Shown: positions 15,306 to 24,943, counted from the stretch's first letter. The stretch: 64,000 bases of DNA from Ilyomonas limi (GCF_005233845.1 NZ_SZQL01000003.1:186001-250000), one strand, 5' to 3'. Numbers and translations are program-made. The notes: generated by a model not told the origin, from the sequence alone.

Positions 15306-18300
15306 ATGTTCAAAACATTCATACAACGACCTGTTCTTTCTTTAGTTATATCCCTCATCATTGTATTGTTGGGTGTATTGGCTTTGTTTACCCTGCCGGT
15401 TACCCAGTTTCCCGATATTGCGCCACCTGCCGTTACTGTTACGGCTACCTACACCGGCGCCAATGCCGAAGTATGTACCAAAGCGGTTGCTACACCGCTG
15501 GAAAGAGCCATCAACGGCGTGCCTGGCATGACGTATATGCAAACGGTTTGCGGCAATGACGGCGTTACGCTCATCACCGTCAATTTTGAAGTGGGCACCG
15601 ACCCCGATGTGGCTGCTGTAAACGTACAAAACCGCGTAACTACCATAGTGGACGAACTGCCCGAAGAGGTAATAAAAGCAGGCGTAACCACCGAAAAAGA
15701 AGTGAATAGTATGCTGATGTATCTCAACATTATGAGTTCGGATACAACGCTGGACGAAAACTTCATTTACAATTTTGCCGACATCAATGTATTGAAGGAA
15801 CTTAAGCGCATCAATGGCGTAGGGCGCGTGGAAATAATGAGTTCGCGCGATTATGCTATGCGCGTATGGTTGAAGCCCGATAGAATGGCGGCTTACGATA
15901 TCTCTGCCGATGAAATTATTGCAGCTATCCGTAGCCAGAATGTGGAAGCAGCACCTGGTAAAACCGGTTTAAGTTCCGATAAAATGCCGCAAACACAGGA
16001 GTATGTGTTGCGCTACACGGGCAAGTTCAGCGAGCCGCAGCAATATGCCAATATTGTTATTCGTGCCAACAGCGATGGCTCGGTATTAAAGCTGAAAGAT
16101 GTGGCAGATGTGGAGTTTGGTTCCGAGGATTATAACATGGTTTCGCGTACCAATGGTCGCCCGTCGGCTTCTATTATGATGAAGCAGCGCCCCGGCTCCA
16201 ATGCCAGTGAGGTAATAGCCAATGTAAAACAGCGCATGGAAGAACTGAAAGCCGCTACTTTTCCACCTGGCATGACGTACGATATCAGCTACGATGTATC
16301 GCGTTTTATAGATGCTTCCATCCATGAAGTGTTGAAGACATTAATAGAAGCATTTATACTCGTATTCATCGTAGTGTTTATTTTTTTACAGGATTTCCGT
16401 TCTACTTTAATTCCCGCATTGGCGGTGCCTGTGGCGCTAATTGGTTCTTTATTTTTTATGCAAATGCTGGGCTTTTCAATCAATCTGCTTACGTTGTTTG
16501 CACTGGTGCTGGCAATTGGTATTGTGGTAGATAATGCTATTGTGGTGGTAGAAGCGGTGCATGCCAAAATGCACGATGAACACCTGCCGCCCATGGAGGC
16601 AACGCTGGCAAGTATGAAAGAAATTGCCGGCGCTATTGTAGCTATTACACTGGTGATGTCGGCAGTGTTTGTTCCGGTTGCTTTTATGACCGGACCGGCA
16701 GGGGTGTTTTACCGTCAGTTTTCTATTACGCTGGCCGTAGCCATTGTTATATCGGGTATTAATGCGCTTACGCTTACACCGGCTCTTTGTGCGCTTTTAC
16801 TAAAGCCACCCAAACATAACCGCAAACCATCACTGATGCAGCGCTTCTTTGGCGGCTTCAACCGCTGGTATAGTGCTACTGAAAATAAATACAAGCGATT
16901 GGTTGGCTTTGTGGCTGCCCACAGGGTAATTACGTTAGGCTTACTCGTTGCTTTCTTTGCGGCCACATGGGGACTTGGCTCGGTGCTGCCTTCCGGCTTT
17001 ATACCTACCGAAGACCAGGGTGTTATTTATGTAAATGTAACCACACCACCCGGTGCCACGCTGGAGCGTACCGAAAAAGTGCTGGAACAGGTATATACTG
17101 CCGCTAAAAAAGTAGATGCCGTAGAAAACATTACCACGCTTGCCGGTTACAGCATTTTAAACGAAACAGTGGGTGCTTCGTATGGTATGGCAATGATTAA
17201 TCTGAAAGCATGGGAAGACCGCAAAGGCACTGCGGATGACATTATTGAAGAACTGGAAGAACAAACGAAATATATTTCTGATGCAGTGATACAGTTCTTT
17301 CCGCCGCCAACAGTACCGGGTTTTGGTAATGCCAGCGGTATAGAAATGCAGTTGCTCGACCATACCGGCGAAGGCAATATGCAGCGGACAGCAAAAGTTA
17401 CGCGCGAGTTTATGAGCCAGCTAAAAGAAACGCCCGAAATCAGTGATGCTTTTTCTTCTTTCGATGCCAATTTTCCGCAATACATGATACACGTAAACCA
17501 GGAAATAGCGGCACAAAAAGGGGTAACGATTGATAACGCATTAAGCACTTTGCAAACGCTGATGGGTAGTTATTACACAAGCAATTTTATACGTTTTGGG
17601 CAAATGTATAAAGTAATGTTGCAGGCAGCGCCCGGCTACCGCGCCAAGCCCGAAGATGTGTTGAAGCTGTATGTAAAAAATAACAAAGGGGAAATGGTAC
17701 CGCTGAGCACTTTTATACGCATGGAGCGCGTGTACGGACCCGAGCAGGTAACACGCTATAACATGTACACCGCAGCAATGATAAGCGGCGAAACTAAACC
17801 CGGCTACAGCACCGGCGATGCTATTGCTACCGTGCAAAAAGTGGCAGACGAAAAGCTGCCGCGCGGCTACACCATTGCGTGGAGCGGCATGACGCGCGAA
17901 GAAATACTATCGGGCAATCAGGCGCTCTACATTTTTGCTATCTGTCTCCTGTTTGTGTACTTATTGCTGGCTGCCCAGTACGAAAGTTTCTTACTGCCCT
18001 TATCCGTTATCCTTTCGCTTCCTGCGGGCATTTTCGGGTCATTCTTATTCCTGAAATTATTTGGATTGGAAAACAACATTTACGCACAGGTAGCCCTGGT
18101 AATGTTGATAGGCTTGCTGGGCAAAAATGCCATATTAATTGTGGAGTTTGCCATCTTGCGGCGTAAAGAAGGTGCAACTATTTTGCGGGCAGCGCAGGAA
18201 GGTGCCGTATCGCGCCTGCGCCCGATATTGATGACTTCTTTTGCCTTTATCGCCGGTTTGATTCCGCTGTGTATTGCTTCGGGCGCAGGTGCTATTGGCA

Positions 18301-18491
18301 ACCGCTCTATAGGTACAACTGCGGCTGGCGGCATGCTCATCGGTACTTTGTTTGGTGTGGTGCTCGTGCCCGGCTTGTATGTGCTATTTGCAAAAATGGC
18401 CGAAGGCAAAAAGAGAAAACAATTGATATTACAGCGCACACAGGTAACGATAGTGAAAGAAGAAATTACTATAAACGATAATCAGAATTAG
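15306..18491 (+). CDS. RND efflux pump, inner-membrane permease (HAE-1 family)
   Basis: 1061 residues from the ATG at 15306 (MFKTFIQRPVLSLVISLI); an upstream frame to 15234 adds only unconserved residues. Twelve transmembrane segments and two large periplasmic loops are expected, with HAE-1 marks such as PVTQFPDIAPPAV, TMITVNFE-like and ANVEAAPG-like segments. It exports amphiphilic compounds using proton motive force. In TM4 the AcrB Asp407-Asp408 pair reads Asp-Asn (GIVVDNAIVVVE), while the TM10 lysine is kept (GLLGKNAILIVEFA). Substitution of the second Asp occurs in other Bacteroidota pumps, so coupling may depend on one Asp. Substrates are unknown. Confidence 0.93.
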   Translation: MFKTFIQRPVLSLVISLIIVLLGVLALFTLPVTQFPDIAPPAVTVTATYTGANAEVCTKAVATPLERAINGVPGMTYMQTVCGNDGVTLITVNFEVGTDPDVAAVNVQNRVTTIVDELPEEVIKAGVTTEKEVNSMLMYLNIMSSDTTLDENFIYNFADINVLKELKRINGVGRVEIMSSRDYAMRVWLKPDRMAAYDISADEIIAAIRSQNVEAAPGKTGLSSDKMPQTQEYVLRYTGKFSEPQQYANIVIRANSDGSVLKLKDVADVEFGSEDYNMVSRTNGRPSASIMMKQRPGSNASEVIANVKQRMEELKAATFPPGMTYDISYDVSRFIDASIHEVLKTLIEAFILVFIVVFIFLQDFRSTLIPALAVPVALIGSLFFMQMLGFSINLLTLFALVLAIGIVVDNAIVVVEAVHAKMHDEHLPPMEATLASMKEIAGAIVAITLVMSAVFVPVAFMTGPAGVFYRQFSITLAVAIVISGINALTLTPALCALLLKPPKHNRKPSLMQRFFGGFNRWYSATENKYKRLVGFVAAHRVITLGLLVAFFAATWGLGSVLPSGFIPTEDQGVIYVNVTTPPGATLERTEKVLEQVYTAAKKVDAVENITTLAGYSILNETVGASYGMAMINLKAWEDRKGTADDIIEELEEQTKYISDAVIQFFPPPTVPGFGNASGIEMQLLDHTGEGNMQRTAKVTREFMSQLKETPEISDAFSSFDANFPQYMIHVNQEIAAQKGVTIDNALSTLQTLMGSYYTSNFIRFGQMYKVMLQAAPGYRAKPEDVLKLYVKNNKGEMVPLSTFIRMERVYGPEQVTRYNMYTAAMISGETKPGYSTGDAIATVQKVADEKLPRGYTIAWSGMTREEILSGNQALYIFAICLLFVYLLLAAQYESFLLPLSVILSLPAGIFGSFLFLKLFGLENNIYAQVALVMLIGLLGKNAILIVEFAILRRKEGATILRAAQEGAVSRLRPILMTSFAFIAGLIPLCIASGAGAIGNRSIGTTAAGGMLIGTLFGVVLVPGLYVLFAKMAEGKKRKQLILQRTQVTIVKEEITINDNQN

Positions 18492-18769
18492 CTGTTGTGA
18501 GGAGAAAAACGGTTATAGTAAGTTTAGAAAATGTATCCTGTATAGCAGCTCGTAATAGCAGATGAAAAGCATACACAATGGCTTGCATACTATCCGCCCG
18601 CTTACAAGCGAAATCATGCGTTTTCCTAAGATACTAATAGCCGGTTGTATGTCTTTTTTACCAGCAACATCTTCCGTAGGAAGACAATAAAATAATACCA
18701 AATAATGGCAGTGGATGAGCGAAAAATTTTGCTGATCATCCACCTTATGTTTTAAATTTTTGAGTAAGC

Positions 18770-20218
18770 ATGAGCATAAAAAACAAGATCGGAATTGTAA
18801 TTACAGCAATCGTATTAATAAGCAACATAGGTTGTAAAGTATCGCAGCCGGCACCTTTACCACACATTCAAACACCAACAGTATATGCCGATAGCTTAGG
18901 CGTCGATAGCACCAGCCTCGGCGATGTACCCTGGAAGCAACTATTTACCGACCCGTATCTTGTAAGCCTGATTGACACTGCCCTGCAGCAAAACCTCGAC
19001 TTAAAAAGGGCAATGCAGCGCATCACCATTGCGCGCAACCAATACTACATTAGCAAAGGCGCTCTGCTGCCGCGTGTAGATGCAGAAGTAACTGCCGGCG
19101 TGGATAAATATGGCAAGTACACCCAAAGCGGCGTAGGCAATTACGACACCAATCTATCAGACAATCTCAACAGCAAGCAACGCATTCCTTACCCGGTTAC
19201 ACCCGACTTTTTTGCAGGTTTGCGCAGCACCTGGGAACTGGATATCTGGGGCAAACTCAAAAACCTGAAGAAAGCAGCATACGCCCGCTTTTTAGCTTCG
19301 CAAAAGGGTGAACAACTCATAAGAACTTCGTTGGTAGCAGAGGTAGCCAGCCGGTATTATCAATTGCTGGCGCTGGATAATGAATTAGCTATTATTCAAA
19401 ATAATATCCGCCTGCAGGATTCGGCATTGGAAATTGTGAAAATACAAAAGCAGGCTGCCCGCGCCAACGAATTGGCTGTAGAGCAATTCAGGGCACAACT
19501 GCTCCATACGATGGCGCTGAAAGGGATAACGCTGCAGCAAATAACCGAAACCGAAAATGAAATTAATATGTTGCTTGGCCGCTACCCGCAGCCAGTGCTG
19601 CGCGACACTTCATTGCTCAGCAAAACGTTGCCCTCAATAGTGCAGGCGGGCGTGCCAGCACAGTTGTTGCACCGCCGGCCGGATATACAGCAGGCAGAAC
19701 TTGAGCTGGTGGCCGCCAAAGCAGATGTAAGCGCCGCAAGGGCAGCTTTTTATCCTAATGTTACGCTTACGCCGTACGTTGGCATGAATGCCTTTAAGCT
19801 GCCGATGATGGTAAATGCCGGCTCACTCACATATGGCATTTTGGGCGGACTTACAGCACCGGTGTTTCACCAGGGCATGTTGCGGCGCAATCTTAGTACT
19901 GCCAGCGCTGCCCGCATAGATGCGTATTATGCTTATCAGCAAACTATACAAAATGGAGTGCGCGAAGTAGTGAACAGCCTGAGCAGTATTCAAAATTTAG
20001 AAGAAGTATACAGGCTGAAAGAGAAAGAAGCTGAAGTGCTGAATCAGGCAGTTATTACTTCTAACCTCCTCTTTAAAACCGGCTACGCCTCGTATCTTGA
20101 AGTGATTACGGCACAACGCAGCGTGATAGATGCGCAAATGCAACTGGTACATACCAAAGAGCAAATGTTTTATTCTTTAATAGAACTATATCGTGCATTG
20201 GGCGGCGGCTGGAAGTGA
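18770..20218 (+). CDS. Outer-membrane efflux channel, TolC/NodT family lipoprotein
   Basis: 482 residues. A lipoprotein signal ends at Cys23 (ISNIGCKV). Two outer-membrane-efflux repeats follow: LVSLIDTALQQNLDLKRAMQRITIARNQYY and AGVPAQLLHRRPDIQQAELELVAAKADVSAARAAFYP, the latter being the classical NodT signature. It forms the trimeric outer-membrane duct for the pump encoded upstream. It is separated from the pump gene by 278 bp, a longer gap than usual, in which no gene or clear terminator is seen, so a secondary promoter is possible. Confidence 0.93.
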   Translation: MSIKNKIGIVITAIVLISNIGCKVSQPAPLPHIQTPTVYADSLGVDSTSLGDVPWKQLFTDPYLVSLIDTALQQNLDLKRAMQRITIARNQYYISKGALLPRVDAEVTAGVDKYGKYTQSGVGNYDTNLSDNLNSKQRIPYPVTPDFFAGLRSTWELDIWGKLKNLKKAAYARFLASQKGEQLIRTSLVAEVASRYYQLLALDNELAIIQNNIRLQDSALEIVKIQKQAARANELAVEQFRAQLLHTMALKGITLQQITETENEINMLLGRYPQPVLRDTSLLSKTLPSIVQAGVPAQLLHRRPDIQQAELELVAAKADVSAARAAFYPNVTLTPYVGMNAFKLPMMVNAGSLTYGILGGLTAPVFHQGMLRRNLSTASAARIDAYYAYQQTIQNGVREVVNSLSSIQNLEEVYRLKEKEAEVLNQAVITSNLLFKTGYASYLEVITAQRSVIDAQMQLVHTKEQMFYSLIELYRALGGGWK

Positions 20219-20295
20219 TGCTGAATGAAAGAGAGTGTTTTATTAAAAAGCTATATGGTTGTTTGAATTAATAACTAATTGTAATTACGTTGAAT

Positions 20296-20323
20296 TTTGA
20301 ACGTGTCAGACACGTTTTACCAC
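20296..20323 (+). repeat. Hairpin element downstream of the efflux operon, copy 2
   Basis: Second copy of the 28-nt element at 13583-13610. AACGTG and CACGTT pair around TCAGA, followed by TTTACC. The pairs at positions 7-19 and 10-16 are C-G and G-C here and U-G and G-U in copy 1, which suggests conservation of an RNA hairpin. Confidence 0.5.
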
Positions 20324-20422
20324 AAAATCAGGCTCAGGTACTTATCCTTTTACCATACTTTATAGCAAAAGTAGTAACGGGAAAGTGCGGGAAAATATGC
20401 TGTGATTGCGGCTTTTACTTAT

Positions 20423-20455
20423 AATGCTGACAGGATTTGAAACCCTGTCAGCATT
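20423..20455 (+). terminator. Perfect 12-bp hairpin, terminator-like
   Basis: AATGCTGACAGG (20423-20434) pairs perfectly with CCTGTCAGCATT (20444-20455) around a 9-nt loop, followed by TCTTATTATCCTT. It lies about 200 bp after the efflux operon. CTGACAGG-type hairpins are frequent between Bacteroidota genes and may be a dispersed element as well as a terminator. Apart from this and the element at 20296, nothing is seen in 20219-20537. Confidence 0.6.
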
Positions 20456-20537
20456 TCTTATTATCCTTAGCCTTCAATAGTTAGTTGCAGGTACAGGCAG
20501 GGATTGTATTTTATAAAGCAAACAACCTACATAAGAA

Positions 20538-21218
20538 ATGCGTTTTATTTTCTTTTTAATCTTCTTATTTTCTTCAAAGTTATCCTTCGCTCAGGATACA
20601 ACAGTAATCAAAGAGATTAATCAACTGATCGGACCGGAGTTTTATTTTGATACTTCAAATAATAATTTTGTTGACGATTTTTATATTGAGCAAAAAGGTG
20701 ATCAGGACAATATCATTATCATTCAGGCGTGGCGTAAAGACACCGGCAATGCAGACCCAATTGGTAAAATTTTCGTACTTGAGAGAAGGAATGATACATT
20801 GACGGTTATAGATAGCTCCGCAAGATATATACGCGATGGCAGAGGCCCTCAATGGGCTATATCAAATGACACGCTTAACATTGAACATAGCTTTCATGGT
20901 GGTTTTTTCAGCTTGCATTATACATTTAACCAAGAGCTTAAAAAATATTTACTGATTAGCATAGAATTACATGAAGTTATTATGGATGAAAAGTATAATA
21001 ATGTTCCTGTTAGAATTAGAACAGCGTATTACGATATCAACAAAAGGAAACTAATTATTACAATACAGCCTGTTGATGACGGCAGCATAAAAAAGAAAAT
21101 TACCATTGCTAAAAAGTCTTTACCCGAAAACTTTATTCCGGATTTAGCGCACTTTATTGATCCTATGTCCTGGGCTAACAGTGATAGTAGCAGCAATATT
21201 TATGATAAAGTTTTTTAA
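20538..21218 (+). CDS. Secreted protein of unknown function
   Basis: 226 residues that I do not recognise. The N-terminus MRFIFFLIFLFSSKLSFAQ is a cleavable signal peptide with cleavage expected before Gln19 or after it, so the protein should be periplasmic or exposed. The rest is hydrophilic, probably beta-rich, with several Asp-rich turns (DTSNNNFVDDF, DKVF end). No cysteine pair or catalytic motif stands out. It is more AT-rich than the efflux genes beside it. It stands alone, convergent with a decayed region at 21215-21470. Confidence 0.6.
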   Translation: MRFIFFLIFLFSSKLSFAQDTTVIKEINQLIGPEFYFDTSNNNFVDDFYIEQKGDQDNIIIIQAWRKDTGNADPIGKIFVLERRNDTLTVIDSSARYIRDGRGPQWAISNDTLNIEHSFHGGFFSLHYTFNQELKKYLLISIELHEVIMDEKYNNVPVRIRTAYYDINKRKLIITIQPVDDGSIKKKITIAKKSLPENFIPDLAHFIDPMSWANSDSSSNIYDKVF

Positions 21219-21470
21219 GAAATCTCAATAACTATTTTATGCCTGTTGCTCCGGATAGTATTTCTTTTGAATGACTTTTGTAATATCTCTTCAGTAGCAT
21301 TATTGAAGTCTGTGTCTTTAATAATATTTTTCATTCTTCTGCTAATTCGTTTGCCGATAATTGCGTACATATCATTTTAAGTTCAGCCTCACTTTTAGTC
21401 CAAAGTTTATTTATCAATCGAGCAAAACCAGTGGCTGCTGTATATTTTCCATAACACCTGTTTTATCAGA
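21215..21470 (-). pseudogene. Possible remnant of two coupled small genes
   Basis: On the minus strand an open stretch ending NKLWTKSEAELKMICTQ and then LSANELAEE stops at 21331. Its TGA overlaps the ATG (21334) of a 39-codon frame MKNIIKDTDFNNATEEI and on, ending at 21215, an ATGA arrangement typical of coupled genes. Upstream the first frame is closed by TGA and TAA within about 130 bp, with no start. Composition looks coding-like, but I recognise no family, so this may be a decayed pair or chance. Confidence 0.25.
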
Positions 21471-21510
21471 TTTACGATTTGATTTTGCACGCTTAATTTA
21501 CTACGAAAGT

Positions 21511-22521
21511 TTACTTCACCTTCAACCTATATGCAAACAAAGCAATAATCAAAATACTGGAGAGCAGTAAATGCAGCGGCTGTACAGCAGCAGGAATATT
21601 TGCATACATTAATATCAAGCCCAGCAATACCGTGCCTGCCACACAGGCAAGAATGATGAAAGCAGTACGTTGTAACACTTTGTGCGGAAGTGATTGCCAG
21701 AAAAGATAAACGCACAATATAGCTGCTGCCCATGCTACATCGCGGTGTACCTCAAACCAGCCATTGAGACGACTTATCCAAAGCTCGCGGCTGGTATAGC
21801 TAAGTGCCAGTGATATTTCATCTATTTGCTCACGTACTTCAGTGCCTAATACTATTTGCACCAATACCACCAGCAAAGTAATTGTGCTCAACCATTTTAG
21901 TTGTTTACCAACTACTTTCGGCGCTGCTTTTACCTTGTGAATAATAATAACCGCAACTGCAGCTATTAATAATGCAAAGAGCATGTGCAGCGTTATTTTC
22001 ACTACCTCCAGGTTGGTATCAACCACTATCTTGCCCAGCCATGCCTCAAATGCAGTAAGCAGCGACAAGGAAAGCGACCAGTAAAGAATGGACCGCCTTG
22101 TTTTGCCAAACAGCCGCCAGCTCCAGATAATATGCGCAATAATGATAAAACCTAAAACGCCGGTTGTAAGACGGTTGATATACTCAATCCACGTTTGATA
22201 TACATTGAATTTGGCGTAGTTGTTTTTCTCATATTGCTGCCAGTCGGCAGGGTTATAGGCAGCGCCACTTTTAAAAGTTTTATTTGCATATTTCAGGCTG
22301 TCGTTATAAATAATAAATTGTCCTTTTCTATATTCATGATCCGCTTGAAAACGCACCTGATATTCCTGTGTGGGCGGTATAGCATTGCCGAAGCAGGTTG
22401 GCCAATCCGGGCAGCCCATGCCGCTATGTGTAGTGCGCACAATACTGCCGGCAAGAATGACTACAAACAACCAAATTAATAACAACCTGGTGAACGATAA
22501 ATAACGCTGGTACTGCTGCAT
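21511..22521 (-). CDS. ctaA: COX15/CtaA family heme A synthase
   Basis: 336 residues, about eight transmembrane helices in two four-helix halves. The N-terminal signature RTTHSGMGCPDWPTCFG (28-44) is typical of the family, with the conserved Cys and nearby His; further conserved His residues occur at LHMLFALL and FEVHRDVAW. The enzyme converts heme O to heme A for aa3-type cytochrome oxidases in the inner membrane, which implies aerobic respiration. Other ctaB or oxidase genes are not in the window. A -7 element lies 22 bp upstream of the ATG. Confidence 0.93.
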   Translation of the reverse strand: MQQYQRYLSFTRLLLIWLFVVILAGSIVRTTHSGMGCPDWPTCFGNAIPPTQEYQVRFQADHEYRKGQFIIYNDSLKYANKTFKSGAAYNPADWQQYEKNNYAKFNVYQTWIEYINRLTTGVLGFIIIAHIIWSWRLFGKTRRSILYWSLSLSLLTAFEAWLGKIVVDTNLEVVKITLHMLFALLIAAVAVIIIHKVKAAPKVVGKQLKWLSTITLLVVLVQIVLGTEVREQIDEISLALSYTSRELWISRLNGWFEVHRDVAWAAAILCVYLFWQSLPHKVLQRTAFIILACVAGTVLLGLILMYANIPAAVQPLHLLLSSILIIALFAYRLKVK

Positions 22522-22542
22522 GAAAGAGAATTAAAAATTGTG

Positions 22543-22550
22543 CAAAAATA
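22543..22550 (-). promoter_or_regulatory. -7 promoter element of the heme A synthase gene
   Basis: On the minus strand TATTTTTG matches TAnnTTTG, 21 bp upstream of the ATG at 22521. Confidence 0.5.
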
Positions 22551-22649
22551 GAACACGATACGCACGGCTGTTTTAAAGTTTTGAGAAGATTGCACCATTA
22601 AGCATACTATTGCAAACAGCTTTTTATTTTCGTATAAAGAACGAATAGC

Positions 22650-23240
22650 GTGCTCCAGTCTTTTCACCAGGAAATATTGATAGAAGCGGGCTGCGATGAA
22701 GCGGGGCGTGGCTGCTATGCAGGACCAGTGTTTGCAGCGGCTGTTATTTTGCCCAAAAGCTTTCAGCACCCGGTATTGAACGACAGCAAGCAACTAACAG
22801 CAACGCAACGGTATGAGTTAAGGAAAGTAATAGAAAAGGAAGCAATTACGTATGCCATAGCGATGATTGATGAAGGCGAAATTGATCGCATTAATATTTT
22901 GCAGGCTTCGTTTAAAGCCATGCATCTCGCACTGGATGAACTGAAAATAATACCCGAATTGTTATTGATAGATGGCAATCGCTTTACACCTTATAAAAGC
23001 ATCCCACACCATTGCATAGTAGAAGGCGATGGCAAATATGCAAGCATCGCTGCAGCCAGTATTTTAGCCAAAACCTACCGTGACGATTATATGCTGCGCC
23101 TGCACAATGAGCACCCACACTACAATTGGAAGAAAAACAAAGGCTATGGCACTAAAGAACACCGCGCCGCCATAGATGTACATGGCTTATGCAAGTATCA
23201 TAGAAAGAGCTTTAATATTGGAGGTAACAATATTGATTAA
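22650..23240 (+). CDS. rnhB: Ribonuclease HII
   Basis: 196 residues, usual length. The start is GTG at 22650; no ATG fits. The catalytic signature is [22 protein letters not shown] with Asp15 and Glu16, followed by [15 protein letters not shown] (Asp109) and [18 protein letters not shown] (Asp near 128). It cleaves RNA in RNA-DNA hybrids and removes misincorporated ribonucleotides. A -7-like TATTTTCG lies at 22625-22632, one mismatch from TAnnTTTG, consistent with a short leader and the GTG start. Confidence 0.95.
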   Translation: MLQSFHQEILIEAGCDEAGRGCYAGPVFAAAVILPKSFQHPVLNDSKQLTATQRYELRKVIEKEAITYAIAMIDEGEIDRINILQASFKAMHLALDELKIIPELLLIDGNRFTPYKSIPHHCIVEGDGKYASIAAASILAKTYRDDYMLRLHNEHPHYNWKKNKGYGTKEHRAAIDVHGLCKYHRKSFNIGGNNID

Positions 23241-23337
23241 CCTTATTGACTAACTAATAATACAGATGCTTACTTTTATACAGATAGTTATCAGTAAATC
23301 AGTTTTAGATCAGTTCAATCTGAGGTTTAAAATTTAG

Positions 23338-23955
23338 CTACACTTCCGCTTCATTCCACACACCAGCGCCTTGCCGCAGTACTGTGTATTCATCTGTGGT
23401 GCAGTCTATAACGGTAGAAGGCACCATGCTACCCATACCGCCATCTACCACAATATCTACACGGTTTTTAAAATTCTCATAAATCAATTCCGGATCGGTA
23501 TATTCTTCCACCATCTCGCCAGGCAATGAGGCTGATAAAATAGGCGAGCCTAACTCATGTACAATGGTGCGTGCAATATTGTTATCGGGAATACGCAAAC
23601 CAATGGTACTTTTTTTACTTTGCAACAGCTTAGGCACTTCGCGGCTGGCGGGGAGGATAAAGGTAAATGGCCCGGGTAAATAATTTTTCAGTAACCGATA
23701 TAACGGTGTGGAAATACTGCGGGTATATTTACTCAAATCGCTCAGGTCGTAGCACACAAAACTGAGCTGGGCTTTTGCAGGATCCATCTGTTTAATGCGT
23801 GCAATGCGCTCAATAGCTTTATGCTGAAAAATATTGCAGCCTAAGCCATAAATCGTGTCGGTTGGATAGATAATTATACCCCCATCCTGCAGGCATTCTA
23901 CAATGGTTTTGATATGGCGTGGATTGGGATTATCCGGGTGAACGTGTAGTAGCAT
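23338..23955 (-). CDS. YrdC/Sua5/YciO family protein (L-threonylcarbamoyladenylate synthase-like)
   Basis: 205 residues, a single YrdC domain: GGIIIYPTDTIYGLGCN (25-41), RIARIKQMDPAKAQLSFVC (54-72), LPGPFTFIL and STIGLRIPDN. TsaC/Sua5 proteins make threonylcarbamoyl-AMP for the t6A modification of ANN-decoding tRNAs. The KQMD...QLSF variant, instead of KxR...KPL, resembles the YciO branch, whose role is less clear, so the call is kept at family level. It is divergent from the JmjC-type gene with 88 bp between starts. Confidence 0.85.
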   Translation of the reverse strand: MLLHVHPDNPNPRHIKTIVECLQDGGIIIYPTDTIYGLGCNIFQHKAIERIARIKQMDPAKAQLSFVCYDLSDLSKYTRSISTPLYRLLKNYLPGPFTFILPASREVPKLLQSKKSTIGLRIPDNNIARTIVHELGSPILSASLPGEMVEEYTDPELIYENFKNRVDIVVDGGMGSMVPSTVIDCTTDEYTVLRQGAGVWNEAEV

Positions 23956-24018
23956 TGTTCCTTATTTTTATTAGCTTTTGAATTTACAAATAAGAAGGTG
24001 TTAACAATAACTTCATTT

Positions 24019-24026
24019 TAAATTTG
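24019..24026 (+). promoter_or_regulatory. -7 promoter element of the JmjC-type gene
   Basis: TAAATTTG matches TAnnTTTG and lies 17 bp before the ATG at 24044, giving a leader of about 12 nt. Confidence 0.5.
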
Positions 24027-24043
24027 CGCAAAAATATATCCAA

Positions 24044-24943
24044 ATGCACTTGCAGCCTATTGATGTGGTGAATGATATAAGTCCGGAAGAATTTAAGCAA
24101 AAATATTATGAGCCGCAGGTACCCGTAGTGCTTAGAAATCTGGCAAAAAGCTGGCCGGCATATAGCAAATGGAATTGGGATTACTTCAAATCTATTGTAG
24201 GCGATAAAGAAGTAGGCATTTACAACAATGTAAAAAGTGATGCTTATACACCTGTAAACAAAGCTGATGACTACACTACCTTCGGCAGGTATATAGATAT
24301 GATTAGCAAAGGCCCGGCTGCGTGGCGTATTTTTTTGTTTAATATTTTTAGCCATGCACCACAGCTTACCCAAGATTTTACCTGGCCAGATGCATACATG
24401 AAAGGCTTTGTAAAAAGAGTGCCTATGCTGTTTACAGGCGGACAAGGCTCCATTACACACATGCACTTCGATATTGATTTGAGCCATATTTTACATACGC
24501 AGTTTGCCGGCAAAAAGCGGGTGCTGATGTTTCCGTACAAAGAGCAATACAAACTATACCGCAAGCCATTTGAAGTATTGAGTATTGCTGATTTCAGCAA
24601 TTATTACGATCCTGAAAAAAGCAAGATTGATACAAAAAAGTTTCCGGCGATTGAGTTTGCACAAGGCTTTGATGCAACGCTGGAGCATGGCGATACCTTG
24701 TTTATGCCCGGTGGTTACTGGCACCACATGGAGTATCTTGAAAGTGGCTTTGCCATGAGCCTGCGTGCACTCAACAACTCGGTTAGCGGCAAGCTAAAAG
24801 GTGTATGGAACCTGGTAGGAATGCGCAATATAGATACTTTGATGAAAAAAACGGCACCGGTCAAATGGTATGATTGGAAGCAACGGAAGATATTTGAAGC
24901 AGCGGAAAAAGAAGTAGCATTGGCAGCATTAGATGTTGCTTAA
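24044..24943 (+). CDS. JmjC/cupin-like Fe(II)/2-oxoglutarate oxygenase
   Basis: 299 residues of the cupin_8/JmjC type. The iron site is visible as HFD (His141, Asp143) with the distal His at 227 or 228 (GGYWHHMEYL), and Lys158 (AGKKRVLMF) is a good candidate for 2-oxoglutarate binding. The N-terminal PVVLRNLAKSWPAYSKWNWDYF is typical of bacterial relatives of FIH and of ribosomal oxygenases. It probably hydroxylates a protein or small molecule; the target is unknown. It is followed by a hairpin terminator. Confidence 0.85.
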   Translation: MHLQPIDVVNDISPEEFKQKYYEPQVPVVLRNLAKSWPAYSKWNWDYFKSIVGDKEVGIYNNVKSDAYTPVNKADDYTTFGRYIDMISKGPAAWRIFLFNIFSHAPQLTQDFTWPDAYMKGFVKRVPMLFTGGQGSITHMHFDIDLSHILHTQFAGKKRVLMFPYKEQYKLYRKPFEVLSIADFSNYYDPEKSKIDTKKFPAIEFAQGFDATLEHGDTLFMPGGYWHHMEYLESGFAMSLRALNNSVSGKLKGVWNLVGMRNIDTLMKKTAPVKWYDWKQRKIFEAAEKEVALAALDVA

